Assembly (NCBI RefSeq): GCF_900098745.1
Contig: NZ_FQTT01000012.1
Location: 123,403 to 187,402 of the forward strand
DNA from: Actinomyces glycerinitolerans
GTDB taxonomy: Bacteria; Actinomycetota; Actinomycetes; Actinomycetales; Actinomycetaceae
Length of the DNA: 64,000 nt
Reading direction: 5' to 3'
Below, piece by piece: positions 36,571 through 46,090 of the stretch. The translations under genes and the position numbers were made by a program. Below the pieces are notes generated by a model. That model had not been told where the DNA came from. It saw nothing but the letters and a program-made list of their open reading frames with translations, and ran no database searches. Every line of letters starts with the position of its first letter. Position 1 is the first letter of the stretch.

Positions 36571-37071
36571 GTGAACGGTGCCTACACCCGCGGTGTACTT
36601 TTCGTGCACTCCGCGCCCCGCGCCCTGTGCCCGCACATCGAGTGGGCCGTGGCCGAGGTGCTGGGTAGTCGTGTCCACTTCGAGTGGACCGAGCAGCCCG
36701 CCGCACCCGGGATGATGCGCGCCGAGACCAGCTGGGTCGGACGCGTCGGCACCGGCGCTCAACTCACCAGTGCCCTGCGCGGCTGGGCGAACCTCCGCTA
36801 CGAGGTCACGGAGGAGGCGTCGCCCGGTTACGACGGCGGACGCTGGTCGCACACCCCCGACCTGGGCATCTTCCACGCGCAAACCGACGTGCACGGCAAC
36901 GTCGTGGTTCCCGAGGACCGGGTGCGTGCCGCCCTGGCCCACGCCGACCAGCCCGCGGTCATGCGCCGCCAGCTCGACCTCGCCCTCGGGCAGGCCTGGG
37001 ACGACGAGCTCGAGCCCTTCCGCTACGCCGGTGCCGGTGCCCCCGTGCGCTGGTTGCACCGAGTCGGCTGA
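36571..37071 (+). CDS. DUF3145 family protein
   Basis: 166-residue actinobacterial protein of unknown function in the DUF3145 family. The N-terminus GVLFVHSAPRALCPHIEWAV and the central WTEQPAAPGMMRAE and SHTPDLGIFHAQTDVHGN stretches are characteristic. The C-terminal GQAWDDELEPFRYAGAG...VRWLHRVG is conserved. CAGGAGG precedes a GTG start at 36571. The family commonly sits beside fabF, as here in convergent orientation, which suggests but does not prove a link to fatty acid synthesis. Confidence 0.88.
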   Translation: MNGAYTRGVLFVHSAPRALCPHIEWAVAEVLGSRVHFEWTEQPAAPGMMRAETSWVGRVGTGAQLTSALRGWANLRYEVTEEASPGYDGGRWSHTPDLGIFHAQTDVHGNVVVPEDRVRAALAHADQPAVMRRQLDLALGQAWDDELEPFRYAGAGAPVRWLHRVG

Positions 37072-37134
37072 GCCTCCGCGACCGGCCGCCTTGCAGCCCC
37101 AGCGCTCCGCCCGCCACTTCGACCGACCTCGGTG

Positions 37135-37153
37135 CGTAAGATCAACCGACTTC
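37135..37153 (-). repeat. Dispersed intergenic repeat, copy 3
   Basis: On the minus strand the core GAAGTCGGTTGATCTTACG matches copy 1 (17367-17385) at 17 of 19 positions. Related ACCGGTCTTGG words follow at about 37170-37200, as CCGAGACCGGT words follow copy 1. It lies between convergent stops of DUF3145 and fabF. Confidence 0.5.
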
Positions 37154-37210
37154 GGTGGTTTTGGCTACCGGTCTTGGGGGCGGGTCCACCGGTCTTGGTG
37201 ACTTTGGAAG

Positions 37211-38461
37211 CTAGGGAAGGCGGGTGAAGGCGAGCGCCACGTTGTGGCCTCCGAAGCCGAAGGACGTGCTCACGGCCGCTTCCAGCCCGGGGGCATCCCG
37301 TCCCTCCGGTCCCACCACGTCCAGGCCGAGTCCCGTGATGGCCGGGTCGATACCGCCGGGAAGCAGCGTCGGCGGCAGTCGACGCTCGTACAGCGCCATC
37401 ACCGTCAGCACCGCCTCCAGGCCGCCCGCCCCGCCGAGCAGATGCCCGGTGACGGACTTGGTCGCCGACACGCCCGCCCCGGGCACGGTCCGCGCCAGCA
37501 CCGCCGCCTCCACCGCGTCGCCTGCGGGCGTGGAGGTGGCGTGGGCGTTGACGTGCCCGACCTGTGCGGCCTCCAGCCCGGCGCGCTGCAAGGCCAGGCG
37601 CAGCGCCCGCTCCTGCTGGGCACCGCCTGGCTCCGGGCGCACGGCGTCGTAGGCGTCGGCCGTGACCGCGCTCCCGGCCAGGACCGCCAGTGCACGCGCG
37701 CCCCGCGCGGCCGCATGCTCGGCCGCCTCCAGCACCAGCATGCCGGCCCCCTCACCCAGCACGAAGCCGTCCCGATCCGGAGCGAATGGGCGCGAGGCGC
37801 CGGCCGGGGCGTCATTGCGGGTGGACAGGGCGCGCATGGCGGCGAAGGCCGCCATCACCATCGGGTGCAGGGCGGCGTCCGTGCCCCCGGCGACGACGAC
37901 GTCGGCGCGACCCAGGGCGATCAGGTCGGCCCCGTAGGCGATCGCCTCCGCCCCAGACGCGCACGCCGACACCGGCGCGTGCACGCCGGCCCGCGCCCCC
38001 AGCTCCAGCCCCACCGCGGCGGCCGGCGCATTGGGCATGAGCGCCGGTATCGCCGTCGGCGGCACCCGCCGCGGCCCCTGCTCGCGCAGGGCGTCCCAGG
38101 CGCCCATGACGGACAGCACCGGCCCGATGCCGGGCGACACGGACACCGCCAGCCGCTCGGGATCCGCCTCCGGGGCACCGGCGGCCGACCATGCCTCGTG
38201 GGCGGCCACCAGCGCGCATTGGCTCGACCGGTCCAGCCGACGCCGCTGCCGGGCGGACAGCTGCGTGGCGGGGTCGACGGCGAGCGGCGCGGCGATCCGC
38301 ACGGGCAGGTCTCCCGCCCATCCGGCATCCAGTGGGCGCACCGCCGAGTGGCCGGCGTGCAGCTCCCGCCACGTGCCGGGCGCGTCTCCGGCCAGCGGGT
38401 TGGTGCTTCCCAGCCCGGTTACGACGACGGCGCGTGGATCGAGGGCGGATGCGGGCGACAC
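37211..38461 (-). CDS. fabF: 3-oxoacyl-ACP synthase II (FabF type)
   Basis: Condensing enzyme for elongation of acyl-ACP in type II fatty acid synthesis. The Cys-His-His triad is visible: Cys in SACASGAEA (about residue 167 from this start), His in NAHATSTPAGD and His in GHLLGGAGG. The first strand AVVVTGLG begins shortly after the start. I chose the GTG at 38461, 34 bp after acpP; a TTG at 38536, overlapping acpP by 41 bp, is possible, and neither has a good ribosome site. It follows acpP in a fasR-acpP-fabF cluster without fabD or fabH. Confidence 0.9.
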   Translation of the reverse strand: MSPASALDPRAVVVTGLGSTNPLAGDAPGTWRELHAGHSAVRPLDAGWAGDLPVRIAAPLAVDPATQLSARQRRRLDRSSQCALVAAHEAWSAAGAPEADPERLAVSVSPGIGPVLSVMGAWDALREQGPRRVPPTAIPALMPNAPAAAVGLELGARAGVHAPVSACASGAEAIAYGADLIALGRADVVVAGGTDAALHPMVMAAFAAMRALSTRNDAPAGASRPFAPDRDGFVLGEGAGMLVLEAAEHAAARGARALAVLAGSAVTADAYDAVRPEPGGAQQERALRLALQRAGLEAAQVGHVNAHATSTPAGDAVEAAVLARTVPGAGVSATKSVTGHLLGGAGGLEAVLTVMALYERRLPPTLLPGGIDPAITGLGLDVVGPEGRDAPGLEAAVSTSFGFGGHNVALAFTRLP

Positions 38462-38495
38462 GGGCTGCTCGGCGGCGTCGAGACGGTCGGGGTCT

Positions 38496-38744
38496 TCAGC
38501 GCTTCTGAGCGCCCACGAGGTCCACGAGTGCGCCAACGGTTTTCACGGTCGGAATGAGCGCGTCGTCGAGTGTGACGCCGAAGCGCTCCTCCACCTGGGT
38601 GGCGATGGTCAGCAGCCCCAGGGAGTCGATGTCGAGGTCGTCGGCGAAACGGGTCTCCGGCGAGACCAGTGTGGTGTCCACATCGGCCTCTTCCGCGACG
38701 ATTTCGGTAACGGCGGCGAGGATATCGGTGGGGGCGTCGGCCAT
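38496..38744 (-). CDS. acpP: Acyl carrier protein
   Basis: 82-residue acidic carrier protein. The phosphopantetheine attachment serine is S41 in DIDSLGLL, where the usual DSL motif is kept. Helix I AAVTEIVAEEA and the acidic helix II are typical. AAGGAGAACGCC precedes the ATG. It lies between fasR and fabF, all on the minus strand. Confidence 0.95.
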   Translation of the reverse strand: MADAPTDILAAVTEIVAEEADVDTTLVSPETRFADDLDIDSLGLLTIATQVEERFGVTLDDALIPTVKTVGALVDLVGAQKR

Positions 38745-38829
38745 GGCGTTCTCCTTGATGTTTTCGTGGTTTTCGTGCTGATGGGCTTGGTTGTGAAGGA
38801 TCGGGTGGTGTCGGGGCCGGTCCGGGCGG

Positions 38830-40011
38830 CTAGTGCGAGTTGCCGGCGGCGAGCCGGCCGACGATCACCGCCAGGTGCAGCACCAGGCCGTCGCGGGCGT
38901 CGGTCGCGTCCCAACCGGTCTGCTTGCTGACGCGCCCCAGCCGGTAGCGGACGGTGTTGGCGTGGACGAACAGAGTACGCGCCGTCATCTCCAGGCTCCG
39001 GCCCAGTGCCAGGTAGGTGGCGACGGTCTCCTCGTAGAGCTCGCCCATCTCCCGCAGCGGTTCGGTTACCAGTGCCCGAATCTGTTCGACCGCCAGCGGG
39101 TCGCCGTCGAGTAGGCGTTCGGGCAGCAGGTCGTCGGCGCGCACCGGGTTGGGGGCCTCGGCCCAGCCGGGCAGCGCACGCAGCCCCGCCAGTGCCGAGC
39201 GCAGGGACCGGCCGGCCTGGGCGACGCCGTCGACCACCGGCCCGATCACCACAGCCCCGTCCAGTTCCACGGCGATGCGGTCGGCGGCGGCGAGCAGCTG
39301 TGTCCGTTGCGCCGCGGCATCGGTCGTCTCATCGGCGGAATCGCCGCCGAGTACCACGATCACCGAGTCGCTGTGCACCGAGACCAGGCAGTCCTGCGCC
39401 CACTGGCGGCACTCGTGCCGCAGCCGGGAAGTGGCCAGGGCATCCAGCACCGTGCGCGCCACGATGGCGACGACGGGCCCGGTGCCGCGCCAGCCGGCTG
39501 CGCCGGCGCGGGTGGCGGCGTCGTCGGCGGAGTCGTGCAGCATCGCGTCGACCGCCACCGACTCCAGGCGGGCGTCCCAGGCGCCGCGGGCCTCGGCCAC
39601 GCGGGCGTACACCTTCGCCGCGGCGAAGCCGACGTCGCGGCCGAAGGTGAGTACCCGCACCCGGACGGCGTCATGCCCGGCGGCCGGGACGACATTGGGG
39701 GCCTCCTCCTCGACGACGTCGACGACGGTGCGCACCAGATCCAGGGTCTGCTCCAGGGTTACGGCGCCAGTCAGCGCAACCGGGGCGACGTTGAAGATGC
39801 CTGAGGGATCCACCTCCGCGCCCCGCTCACCCACCGAGTCCACGAACATGGTCACGCCCACCCGTGCCACCTTCTGAATCTGGTCGCGCGAGGCGGACGA
39901 CAGCGTGTGATACCAGGGGAGGGCCGCGCTGATGCGGTCCAGGGAATGCTCGATGAGCGTGTTCTGCGCCTCCCGCAGGGCCGTGACGGCCGGGGCGCTG
40001 AGCTGGTCCAT
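38830..40011 (-). CDS. fasR: PucR-type transcriptional regulator of fatty acid synthesis (FasR-like)
   Basis: 393-residue regulator. The C-terminal PucR helix-turn-helix (about 335-375) reads TYLALGRSLEMTARTLFVHANTVRYRLGRVSKQTG. The central region is a GGDEF-like degenerate sensor domain with VSVHSDSVIVVLGGDS. It matches actinobacterial FasR, which activates the fab cluster, in sequence type and location directly upstream of acpP-fabF. In Streptomyces the cluster also carries fabD and fabH, which are absent here. The name follows this context; direct regulation is inferred. Confidence 0.82.
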   Translation of the reverse strand: MDQLSAPAVTALREAQNTLIEHSLDRISAALPWYHTLSSASRDQIQKVARVGVTMFVDSVGERGAEVDPSGIFNVAPVALTGAVTLEQTLDLVRTVVDVVEEEAPNVVPAAGHDAVRVRVLTFGRDVGFAAAKVYARVAEARGAWDARLESVAVDAMLHDSADDAATRAGAAGWRGTGPVVAIVARTVLDALATSRLRHECRQWAQDCLVSVHSDSVIVVLGGDSADETTDAAAQRTQLLAAADRIAVELDGAVVIGPVVDGVAQAGRSLRSALAGLRALPGWAEAPNPVRADDLLPERLLDGDPLAVEQIRALVTEPLREMGELYEETVATYLALGRSLEMTARTLFVHANTVRYRLGRVSKQTGWDATDARDGLVLHLAVIVGRLAAGNSH

Positions 40012-40187
40012 GCGACGATGCTAGCGGCCCTTGCCGCCGGGGACGGAATGCCGGCGGACGGCGCTGCGCGGCACCCGCAGGCGCGCGGGCCGGTAAGGTC
40101 GGCAGGGTGCGGGGCAGGCGCCGTCGACTCCCCGCGGGGCACCCCGGCCGACGGCGGTGAGCGCCCCGCGGCGCGGACGGAGGAATC

Positions 40188-41657
40188 ATGACCCCAGCCA
40201 CCACAGCCACCCGTACCGAGGAGGACCTGCTGGGCACCCGGCAGGTGCCCCTGGACGCCTACTGGGGGATCCACACCCTGCGCGCCACCGAGAACTTCCG
40301 CATCTCCAAGGAGACCGTGGGGGACCAGGAGGAGTTCGTGCGCGGCATGGTGGAGGTCAAGCAGGCCTCCGCCCTGACCAACAAGGAACTGGGCACCGTC
40401 GCCGAGGACATCGCCGACGCGATCGTGTGGGCCTGCGAGCAGGTGCTGAAGGCGGGCCGCTGCCTGGACCAGTTCCCGATCGACGTCTTCCAGGGTGGCG
40501 CCGGCACCAGCGTCAACATGAACACCAACGAGGTCATCGCCAACCTCGCCCTGGAGCACCTGGGCTATGCCAAGGGCCGCTACGACATCGTCAACCCCAA
40601 CGACCACGTCAACAAGTCCCAGTCCACCAACGACGCCTACCCCACCGGCTTCCGGCTGGGCATGTACCGGGCCGTCAACGCCCTGGAGATGGACCTGTGC
40701 GACCTGATCGACGCCCTGCTGGCCAAGGGCAAGGAGTTCGCCGACGTGCTCAAGATGGGGCGCACCCAGCTGCAGGACGCCGTCCCCATGAGCCTGGGTT
40801 CGGAGTTCCGCGCCTTCGCCGAGCTGCTGGACGAGGAGATCCCGCGGCTGATGAACAACTCGGCGCTGCTGCTGGAGGTCAACCTGGGGGCCACCGCGAT
40901 CGGCACCGGACTGAACACCCCGCCCGGCTACCGGGAGGCGGTGGTACGCCACCTGGCGGAAGTCACCGGGCTGCGGGTCACCGGCGCCCACAACCTGCTG
41001 GAGGCCACCGGCGACACCGGCGCCTACGTGTCCATGCACGCCGCCATCAAGCGCCTGGCCGTGAAGCTGTCCAAGATCTGCAACGACCTGCGGCTGCTGT
41101 CCTCCGGGCCGCGGGCGGGGCTGGCCGAGATCCGACTGCCGGAGCGGCAGGCCGGCTCCTCGATCATGCCCGCCAAGGTCAACCCGGTCATCCCCGAGGT
41201 GGTCAACCAGGTCTGCTTCAAGGTGATCGGCAACGACCTGACGGTGACGATGGCCGCGGAGGCCGGGCAGCTGCAGCTCAACGTGATGGAGCCGGTGATC
41301 GCCCAGGCCTGCTTCGAGTCCATCCGCCTGCTGCGCCACGCGCTGGTGACGCTCAAGGACCTGTGCGTGGTGGGAATTCAGGCCAACGCGGAGGTCTGCC
41401 GCCGCAACGTCATGAACTCCATCGGCATCGTCACCTATTTGAACGAGGTGATCGGCCACCACAATGGCGACCTGGTGGGGCGCGAATGCGCCCGTTCCGG
41501 ACGCAACGTGCGCGAGGTCGTGCTGGAGATGGGCCTGCTGGACGAGGCCACGCTCGACGAGCTGCTCAGCCCGGAGAACCTGATGCGCCCCCGCTACCGG
41601 GACGCGCACTACTACTCCGGCACCGACCCCGACGTGCGTGCCGTGGCTGAAGACTGA
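40188..41657 (+). CDS. aspA: Aspartate ammonia-lyase
   Basis: Aspartase of the fumarase/aspartase superfamily, 489 residues, interconverting aspartate with fumarate and ammonia. The family signature and flexible SS loop reads [15 protein letters not shown] near 323-337. The substrate-binding [16 protein letters not shown] and [10 protein letters not shown] segments (superfamily C1 and C2 regions) are present. GGAGGAATC precedes the ATG at 40188. It is a single-gene unit with a strong terminator. Confidence 0.95.
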   Translation: MTPATTATRTEEDLLGTRQVPLDAYWGIHTLRATENFRISKETVGDQEEFVRGMVEVKQASALTNKELGTVAEDIADAIVWACEQVLKAGRCLDQFPIDVFQGGAGTSVNMNTNEVIANLALEHLGYAKGRYDIVNPNDHVNKSQSTNDAYPTGFRLGMYRAVNALEMDLCDLIDALLAKGKEFADVLKMGRTQLQDAVPMSLGSEFRAFAELLDEEIPRLMNNSALLLEVNLGATAIGTGLNTPPGYREAVVRHLAEVTGLRVTGAHNLLEATGDTGAYVSMHAAIKRLAVKLSKICNDLRLLSSGPRAGLAEIRLPERQAGSSIMPAKVNPVIPEVVNQVCFKVIGNDLTVTMAAEAGQLQLNVMEPVIAQACFESIRLLRHALVTLKDLCVVGIQANAEVCRRNVMNSIGIVTYLNEVIGHHNGDLVGRECARSGRNVREVVLEMGLLDEATLDELLSPENLMRPRYRDAHYYSGTDPDVRAVAED

Positions 41658-41667
41658 CTGAAGGAGC

Positions 41668-41709
41668 TGCGGCGGCGTCGGCGAGTCTCGGCTCGCCGAC
41701 GCCGCCGCA
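41668..41709. terminator. Bidirectional terminator between aspA and aceE
   Basis: Perfect 18-bp inverted repeat (arms 41668-41685 and 41692-41709, 6-base loop) between the two convergent stops at 41657 and 41728. Confidence 0.88.
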
Positions 41710-41727
41710 CGACCCACGGTCAGCGGC

Positions 41728-44481
41728 TCAGGCCTCCCCGCCCTGAGCGCCGGAGCGACCCGCGGAGGCGTCCTCGAGCCGGTAGCGGGCGATCGCCTGG
41801 GCGACCGCGGACCGATCCACCTGTCCCTGCTCGGCCAACGCCTGCAGCGCCTTGACGACGACGGACTCGGCGTCGATCAGATAGTGGCGGCGCGCGGCCG
41901 CGCGCGTGTCGGAGAAACCGAAGCCGTCCGCGCCGAGGGTGTGGAAGTTGCCGGGCACCCAGGCGCGGATCTGGTCGGGCACCAGGTGGTCGAAGTCGCT
42001 GGTGGCGACGAACGGCCCGGAGGCGTCCGCCAGCTTGGCGGTCACGTACGGGGTGCGCGCCGGCTGGTCCGGGTGCAGGAAGTTGTGCTGGTCGGCCTCC
42101 AGGGCCTCGCGCCGCAGCTCGTTCCAGCTGGTCACCGACCACACGCCGGCGCGTACGCCCCAGTCCTCGGCCAGCAGGCGGCGGGCCTCACGGACCCACG
42201 GCACCGCCACCCCGGAGGCGAGCAACTGCACCTCGGGCCCGTCGCCGTCGGGCGCATCGTCCAGCCGGTAGATGCCGCGCAGGATTCCCTCGACGTCGAC
42301 GCCGTCCGGTTCGGCGGGCTGCACGATCGGCTCGTTGTAAACCGTCAGGTAGTACATGACGTCCCGGTTGCGGCCGGTCTCCGGCCCGTACCAGCGCTGC
42401 AGCGCGTCGCGCACAATGTGGCGGATCTCGTAGGCGTAGGCCGGGTCGTAGGAGACCACCGCCTCGTTGGTGGCGGCGAGCAGCGGGGAGTGCCCGTCCA
42501 TGTGCTGGGTGCCCTCACCGGTCAGCGTGGTGCGGCCGGCGGTCGCCCCGATGATGAAGCCGCGGGTCAGCTGGTCGCCGGCCGCCCAGAACTGGTCGGC
42601 GGTGCGCTGGAAACCGAACATCGAGTAGAAGATGTACACGGGGATCATCGGCTCGCCGTGGGTGGCGTAACTGGTGCCGATCACCTGGAACAGGGCCGCG
42701 GAGCCGGCCTCATTGATGCCGGTGTGCATGATCTGCCCGGAGGTTGACTCCCGGTAGGACAGCATCATTTCCGCATCCACCGGCGTGTAGTGCTGTCCCT
42801 GCGTGTTGAAGATCTTGCGGGTGGGGAACAGCGACTCCAGGCCGAAGGTGCGCGACTCGTCCGGGACGATCGGCACGATGCGCCGCCCGATGTGCTCGTC
42901 CTTGATCAGTTCCTTCAACAGCCGCACGAAGGCCATGGTGCTGGCGACCTGCTGCTTGCCGGAGCCGCCCTTGAGGATGTCGTAGGAGGCCTCGTCCGGC
43001 AGCTGCAGCTGCGTGCCCGGATCGCGGCGCTCGGGCAGGAAGCCGCCCAGCTTGCGCCGGCGGTCGAGCATGTAGGCCAGCGCCGGGTCGTCGGGCTCGG
43101 GCCGGTAGTAGGGCGGCCGCTTCGGGTCGGCCTCGAGCTGGGCGTCGGTGATGGGAATGTGCAGGCGGTCGCGCAGCCCCTTGAGGTCCTCCAGGCTCAA
43201 CTTCTTCATCTGGTGGGTGGCGTTGCGGCCGGCGAAGTGGGAACCCAGCAGGTAGCCCTTGACGGTGTGGGCCAGGATGACCGTGGGCTGCCCCTTGTGC
43301 TCGGTGGCGGCCTTATAGGCGGCGTACATCTTGTGATAGTCGTTGCCGCCCCGCTGCAGCGCCCAGATCTCCTCATCGGTCCAGTTCTCCACCAGCGCGG
43401 CGGTGCGCGGGTCGCGGCCGAAGAAGTGCTCGCGCACGTAGGCGCCGTCGTTGGCCTTGAAGGTCTGATAGTCGCCGTCGAGCGTCTCCATCATCAGGTG
43501 CTCCAGGGCATGGTCCTTGTCGGCCGCGAGCAGCCGGTCCCAGCCGCGGCCCCAGATCACCTTGATGACGTTCCAGCCGGCGCCCTTGAAGCAGGCCTCC
43601 AGCTCCTGAATGATCTTGCCGTTTCCGCGCACCGGGCCGTCCAGGCGCTGGAGGTTGCAGTTGACCACGAAGGTAAGGTTGTCCAGCTGCTGGGAGGCGG
43701 CCAGCTGCAGCATGCCACGCGATTCGGGCTCGTCCATCTCCCCGTCGCCTAGGAATGCCCAGGTGTGCTGGGAGGAGGTGTCCTTGATGCCGGCACCCTG
43801 CAGGTAGCGGTCGAACCAGGCCTGGTAGATGGCCTCCGCCGGCCCCAGGCCCATGGATACGGTCGGGTACTCCCAGAAGTCCTCCATGCGCCGCGGGTGC
43901 GGGTAGGAGGGCAGGCCCCGGCCGCCCGCCGGGCGGGAGACCTCCTGGCGGAAGCCGTCCAGATCCGCCTCGCTCAGGCGGCCCTCCAGGAACGCGCGGG
44001 CGTAGTTGCCGGGGGAGGCGTGCCCCTGGAAGAACACGTGGTCGCCGCCCCCGGGGTGGTTCTTGCCGCGGAAGAAGTGGTTGAAGCCGACCTCGTACAG
44101 GGTGGCGGTGGAGGCGTAGGAGGAGATGTGCCCGCCGACACCGATGCCGGGACGCTGCGCACGGGTGACCATGACGGCGGCATTCCAGCGCAGCCAGCGG
44201 CGGTAGGTGCGCTCGACGTCCTCGTCGCCCGGGTAGTAGGGCTCGTCGATGACGTCGATGGTGTTGATGTACGGGGTGGTGGTCTGGGCGGGCACGCGCA
44301 CGTTCTTGCGGCGCGCCTCCGCCAGCAGATTCAGCAGGATGAAGCGGGCCCGGGGGCCGCCCCGCTCTTCGATGAGGGCATCTAGCGAGTCTTGCCACTC
44401 GGCGGTCTCCTGCGGGTCATTGTCCGCGACCTTGTGCAGCAGACCGTCGATCAAGGGCGGGTTTTCGTTGGTGGGGCTCAC
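41728..44481 (-). CDS. aceE: Pyruvate dehydrogenase E1 component, homodimeric type
   Basis: Thiamine-diphosphate-dependent E1 subunit that decarboxylates pyruvate and transfers acetyl to E2, 917 residues as in E. coli AceE. The TPP-binding motif starts at [12 protein letters not shown] (245-256) and ends with [14 protein letters not shown] near 275-287. The single long chain marks the homodimeric form used in most actinobacteria. AGAAGGAGAATCTCCGTG lies before the start; a GTG or nearby ATG at 44481 gives [12 protein letters not shown]. Genes for E2 and E3 are not in the window. Confidence 0.96.
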   Translation of the reverse strand: MSPTNENPPLIDGLLHKVADNDPQETAEWQDSLDALIEERGGPRARFILLNLLAEARRKNVRVPAQTTTPYINTIDVIDEPYYPGDEDVERTYRRWLRWNAAVMVTRAQRPGIGVGGHISSYASTATLYEVGFNHFFRGKNHPGGGDHVFFQGHASPGNYARAFLEGRLSEADLDGFRQEVSRPAGGRGLPSYPHPRRMEDFWEYPTVSMGLGPAEAIYQAWFDRYLQGAGIKDTSSQHTWAFLGDGEMDEPESRGMLQLAASQQLDNLTFVVNCNLQRLDGPVRGNGKIIQELEACFKGAGWNVIKVIWGRGWDRLLAADKDHALEHLMMETLDGDYQTFKANDGAYVREHFFGRDPRTAALVENWTDEEIWALQRGGNDYHKMYAAYKAATEHKGQPTVILAHTVKGYLLGSHFAGRNATHQMKKLSLEDLKGLRDRLHIPITDAQLEADPKRPPYYRPEPDDPALAYMLDRRRKLGGFLPERRDPGTQLQLPDEASYDILKGGSGKQQVASTMAFVRLLKELIKDEHIGRRIVPIVPDESRTFGLESLFPTRKIFNTQGQHYTPVDAEMMLSYRESTSGQIMHTGINEAGSAALFQVIGTSYATHGEPMIPVYIFYSMFGFQRTADQFWAAGDQLTRGFIIGATAGRTTLTGEGTQHMDGHSPLLAATNEAVVSYDPAYAYEIRHIVRDALQRWYGPETGRNRDVMYYLTVYNEPIVQPAEPDGVDVEGILRGIYRLDDAPDGDGPEVQLLASGVAVPWVREARRLLAEDWGVRAGVWSVTSWNELRREALEADQHNFLHPDQPARTPYVTAKLADASGPFVATSDFDHLVPDQIRAWVPGNFHTLGADGFGFSDTRAAARRHYLIDAESVVVKALQALAEQGQVDRSAVAQAIARYRLEDASAGRSGAQGGEA

Positions 44482-44778
44482 GGAGATTCTCCTTCTTCGT
44501 ATCCGCGACCAGCGGGGCTAATCTATGCGGTCCGCGTCCCGCAGCACACTCCAAATCGGGAACAAGGTCCCAGACAAGGCGTGATGTCGAACACCTCATA
44601 ATACGTGGGGATTCATAGAAGAGCGACAGCAGGCGCAAGGTAGTCGAGCCGTTCGGGCGTGTTCGCTTGCGCCGAGCGGGTCCGGTGCGATGGGCTATCC
44701 CCGTAGTCATTTCGGCGCGTCACAGCGGCGGCCGAGAAGCGGGCCATCCAGCCCAGGCACGGAATGGAGAGGACAACA
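44482..44778. other. Divergent intergenic region between aceE and DUF3052
   Basis: 297 bp containing the promoters of both genes. On the minus strand TAGATT at about 44520-44525 could be the aceE -10. I see no RNA gene or further open frame with support. Confidence 0.4.
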
Positions 44779-45183
44779 GTGACGAGTACAGCGGCCGGAG
44801 CCTTCGGCTTCGCCCCCGGTCTCATCATCCAGGAGTTCGGATACGACGACGACGTCGACGAGACCCTGCGTCAGGCCGCCCAGGCGCAGACCGGTACCGA
44901 ACTGGTAGACGAGGACTTTGAGGACGTCGCCGACTCCGCCATCATCTGGTGGCGCGATGACGACGGCGACATCGACGACCTGACCGACCTGCTGGTCGAC
45001 GCCCAAACCAACCTCGACGGCGACGGCCTGGTTTGGGTGCTCACCCCCAAGGCGCGCACCACCGGCGCGGTCGACGCCACCGAAATCGAGGAGGCGGCCC
45101 GCACCGCCGGCATGCACGCCACCTCGGCCGCCTCCATGGGTGAGCATTGGAGTGGCATCCGCGTCTCGAGTCGGCGGCACTGA
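44779..45183 (+). CDS. DUF3052 family protein
   Basis: 134-residue acidic actinobacterial protein of unknown function. The family core LIIQEFGYDDDVDETLRQA and the central DSAIIWWRDDDGDIDDLTDL are clear, with a C-terminal AASMGEHWSGIRV tail. Start GTG 44779 has GGAGAGG five bases upstream; an ATG at 44764 lies before that ribosome site. It is found beside aceE in many actinobacteria, as here, divergently. No catalytic motif is visible. Confidence 0.87.
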   Translation: MTSTAAGAFGFAPGLIIQEFGYDDDVDETLRQAAQAQTGTELVDEDFEDVADSAIIWWRDDDGDIDDLTDLLVDAQTNLDGDGLVWVLTPKARTTGAVDATEIEEAARTAGMHATSAASMGEHWSGIRVSSRRH

Positions 45184-45246
45184 CGGCGCCGCAGCTGGCG
45201 TAGAGTATGTGCCCACGCCACCGGCAAGCGCGCCGGCGGCGCAAAT

Positions 45247-45319
45247 GGACCTGTAGCTCAGCTGGTAGAGCAACGCGTTTACACCGCGTAGGTCGTCGGT
45301 TCGAGCCCGGCCGGGTCCA
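45247..45319 (+). tRNA. tRNA-Val (TAC)
   Basis: 73-nt cloverleaf: acceptor GGACCTG/CGGGTCC, D-stem GCTC/GAGC, anticodon stem ACGCG/CGCGT with loop TTTACAC (anticodon TAC), T-loop TTCGAGC, discriminator A. No CCA is encoded. A TAGAGT at 45201 may be its -10 box. Confidence 0.95.
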
Positions 45320-45352
45320 CTGCTTAAGGCTCTGTAGGAGTTTCCGTTTTCC

Positions 45353-46090
45353 GTGTCCCGCTTACCCCAGTCCAAGCGCTCCTTGCGGGCGGTGGGCGTC
45401 GTCGTCGGGGCGCTGGCGGCCGCGGAGGTCGTCTCCTGGGCCGCCTCTTACTGCCTGCTCGGTGAGGTCGACAACGCCGTGGCCGTGCCCAGGGGAGAGG
45501 CGGTGGTGGTGCTCGGCCACGCAGACCCCGGCCCGATCGCCGGCAGGGACAACCGTCAGCGCGTGCGGGCCGGGCTGCGCAGTCGTCGGCTGCCCGACTC
45601 CCGGCTGATCTTCTCCGGTGGGGCGGTGGCCGGACCGGTGCCGGAGGCCGAACTCATGGCCCGCTACGCCACCGACCGCCTCGGTTATGCCGGTCCGCTG
45701 GACCTGGAGACCACCAGCCGTTCCACCTGGGAGAACATCGCCGCCGTGATTCCGATGATCGAGGACGCCGACCGCATCATCATCGTCTCCGAGCCCGTGC
45801 ATGCGCTCAAGGCCCGCCTGTTCCTGCGTCGGCAGCGCCCCGACCTGGCGGCCCGCCTGGCTCGGGCGCGCGATTACCGGGCGGGGGAGTACCTGCTGCA
45901 CAAGCCCGCCGTGGTGGCACTGGGCCTGGTGGACCTGGGACTGTCGGTGTGGGTGCCCGGTTGGGCGCGCAACTCCGCCACCGGCCTGGCCGGGGTGCGC
46001 CGCCTGCTGGCGGGTGTTCAGCCCAAACGGGCCAGGAAGTCACCCAGGCGATCCAACCCCTCGGTAATCTCCTCACGCGCGGCTGCGTAG
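45353..46090 (+). CDS. YdcF/SanA family (DUF218) membrane-anchored protein
   Basis: 245-residue protein with one N-terminal membrane segment (about 12-32) and a DUF218 domain. Family elements are EAVVVLGHAD near 49-58, LIFSGGAV, PEAELMARYA and ETTSRSTWENIAAV, followed by IIIVSEPVHALKARL. Members act on cell envelope processes, but no reaction is certain. The start is GTG 45353. Its last 73 bases overlap the convergent aminotransferase gene, so the C-terminal tail after about residue 222 is probably non-conserved. Confidence 0.83.
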   Translation: MSRLPQSKRSLRAVGVVVGALAAAEVVSWAASYCLLGEVDNAVAVPRGEAVVVLGHADPGPIAGRDNRQRVRAGLRSRRLPDSRLIFSGGAVAGPVPEAELMARYATDRLGYAGPLDLETTSRSTWENIAAVIPMIEDADRIIIVSEPVHALKARLFLRRQRPDLAARLARARDYRAGEYLLHKPAVVALGLVDLGLSVWVPGWARNSATGLAGVRRLLAGVQPKRARKSPRRSNPSVISSRAAA

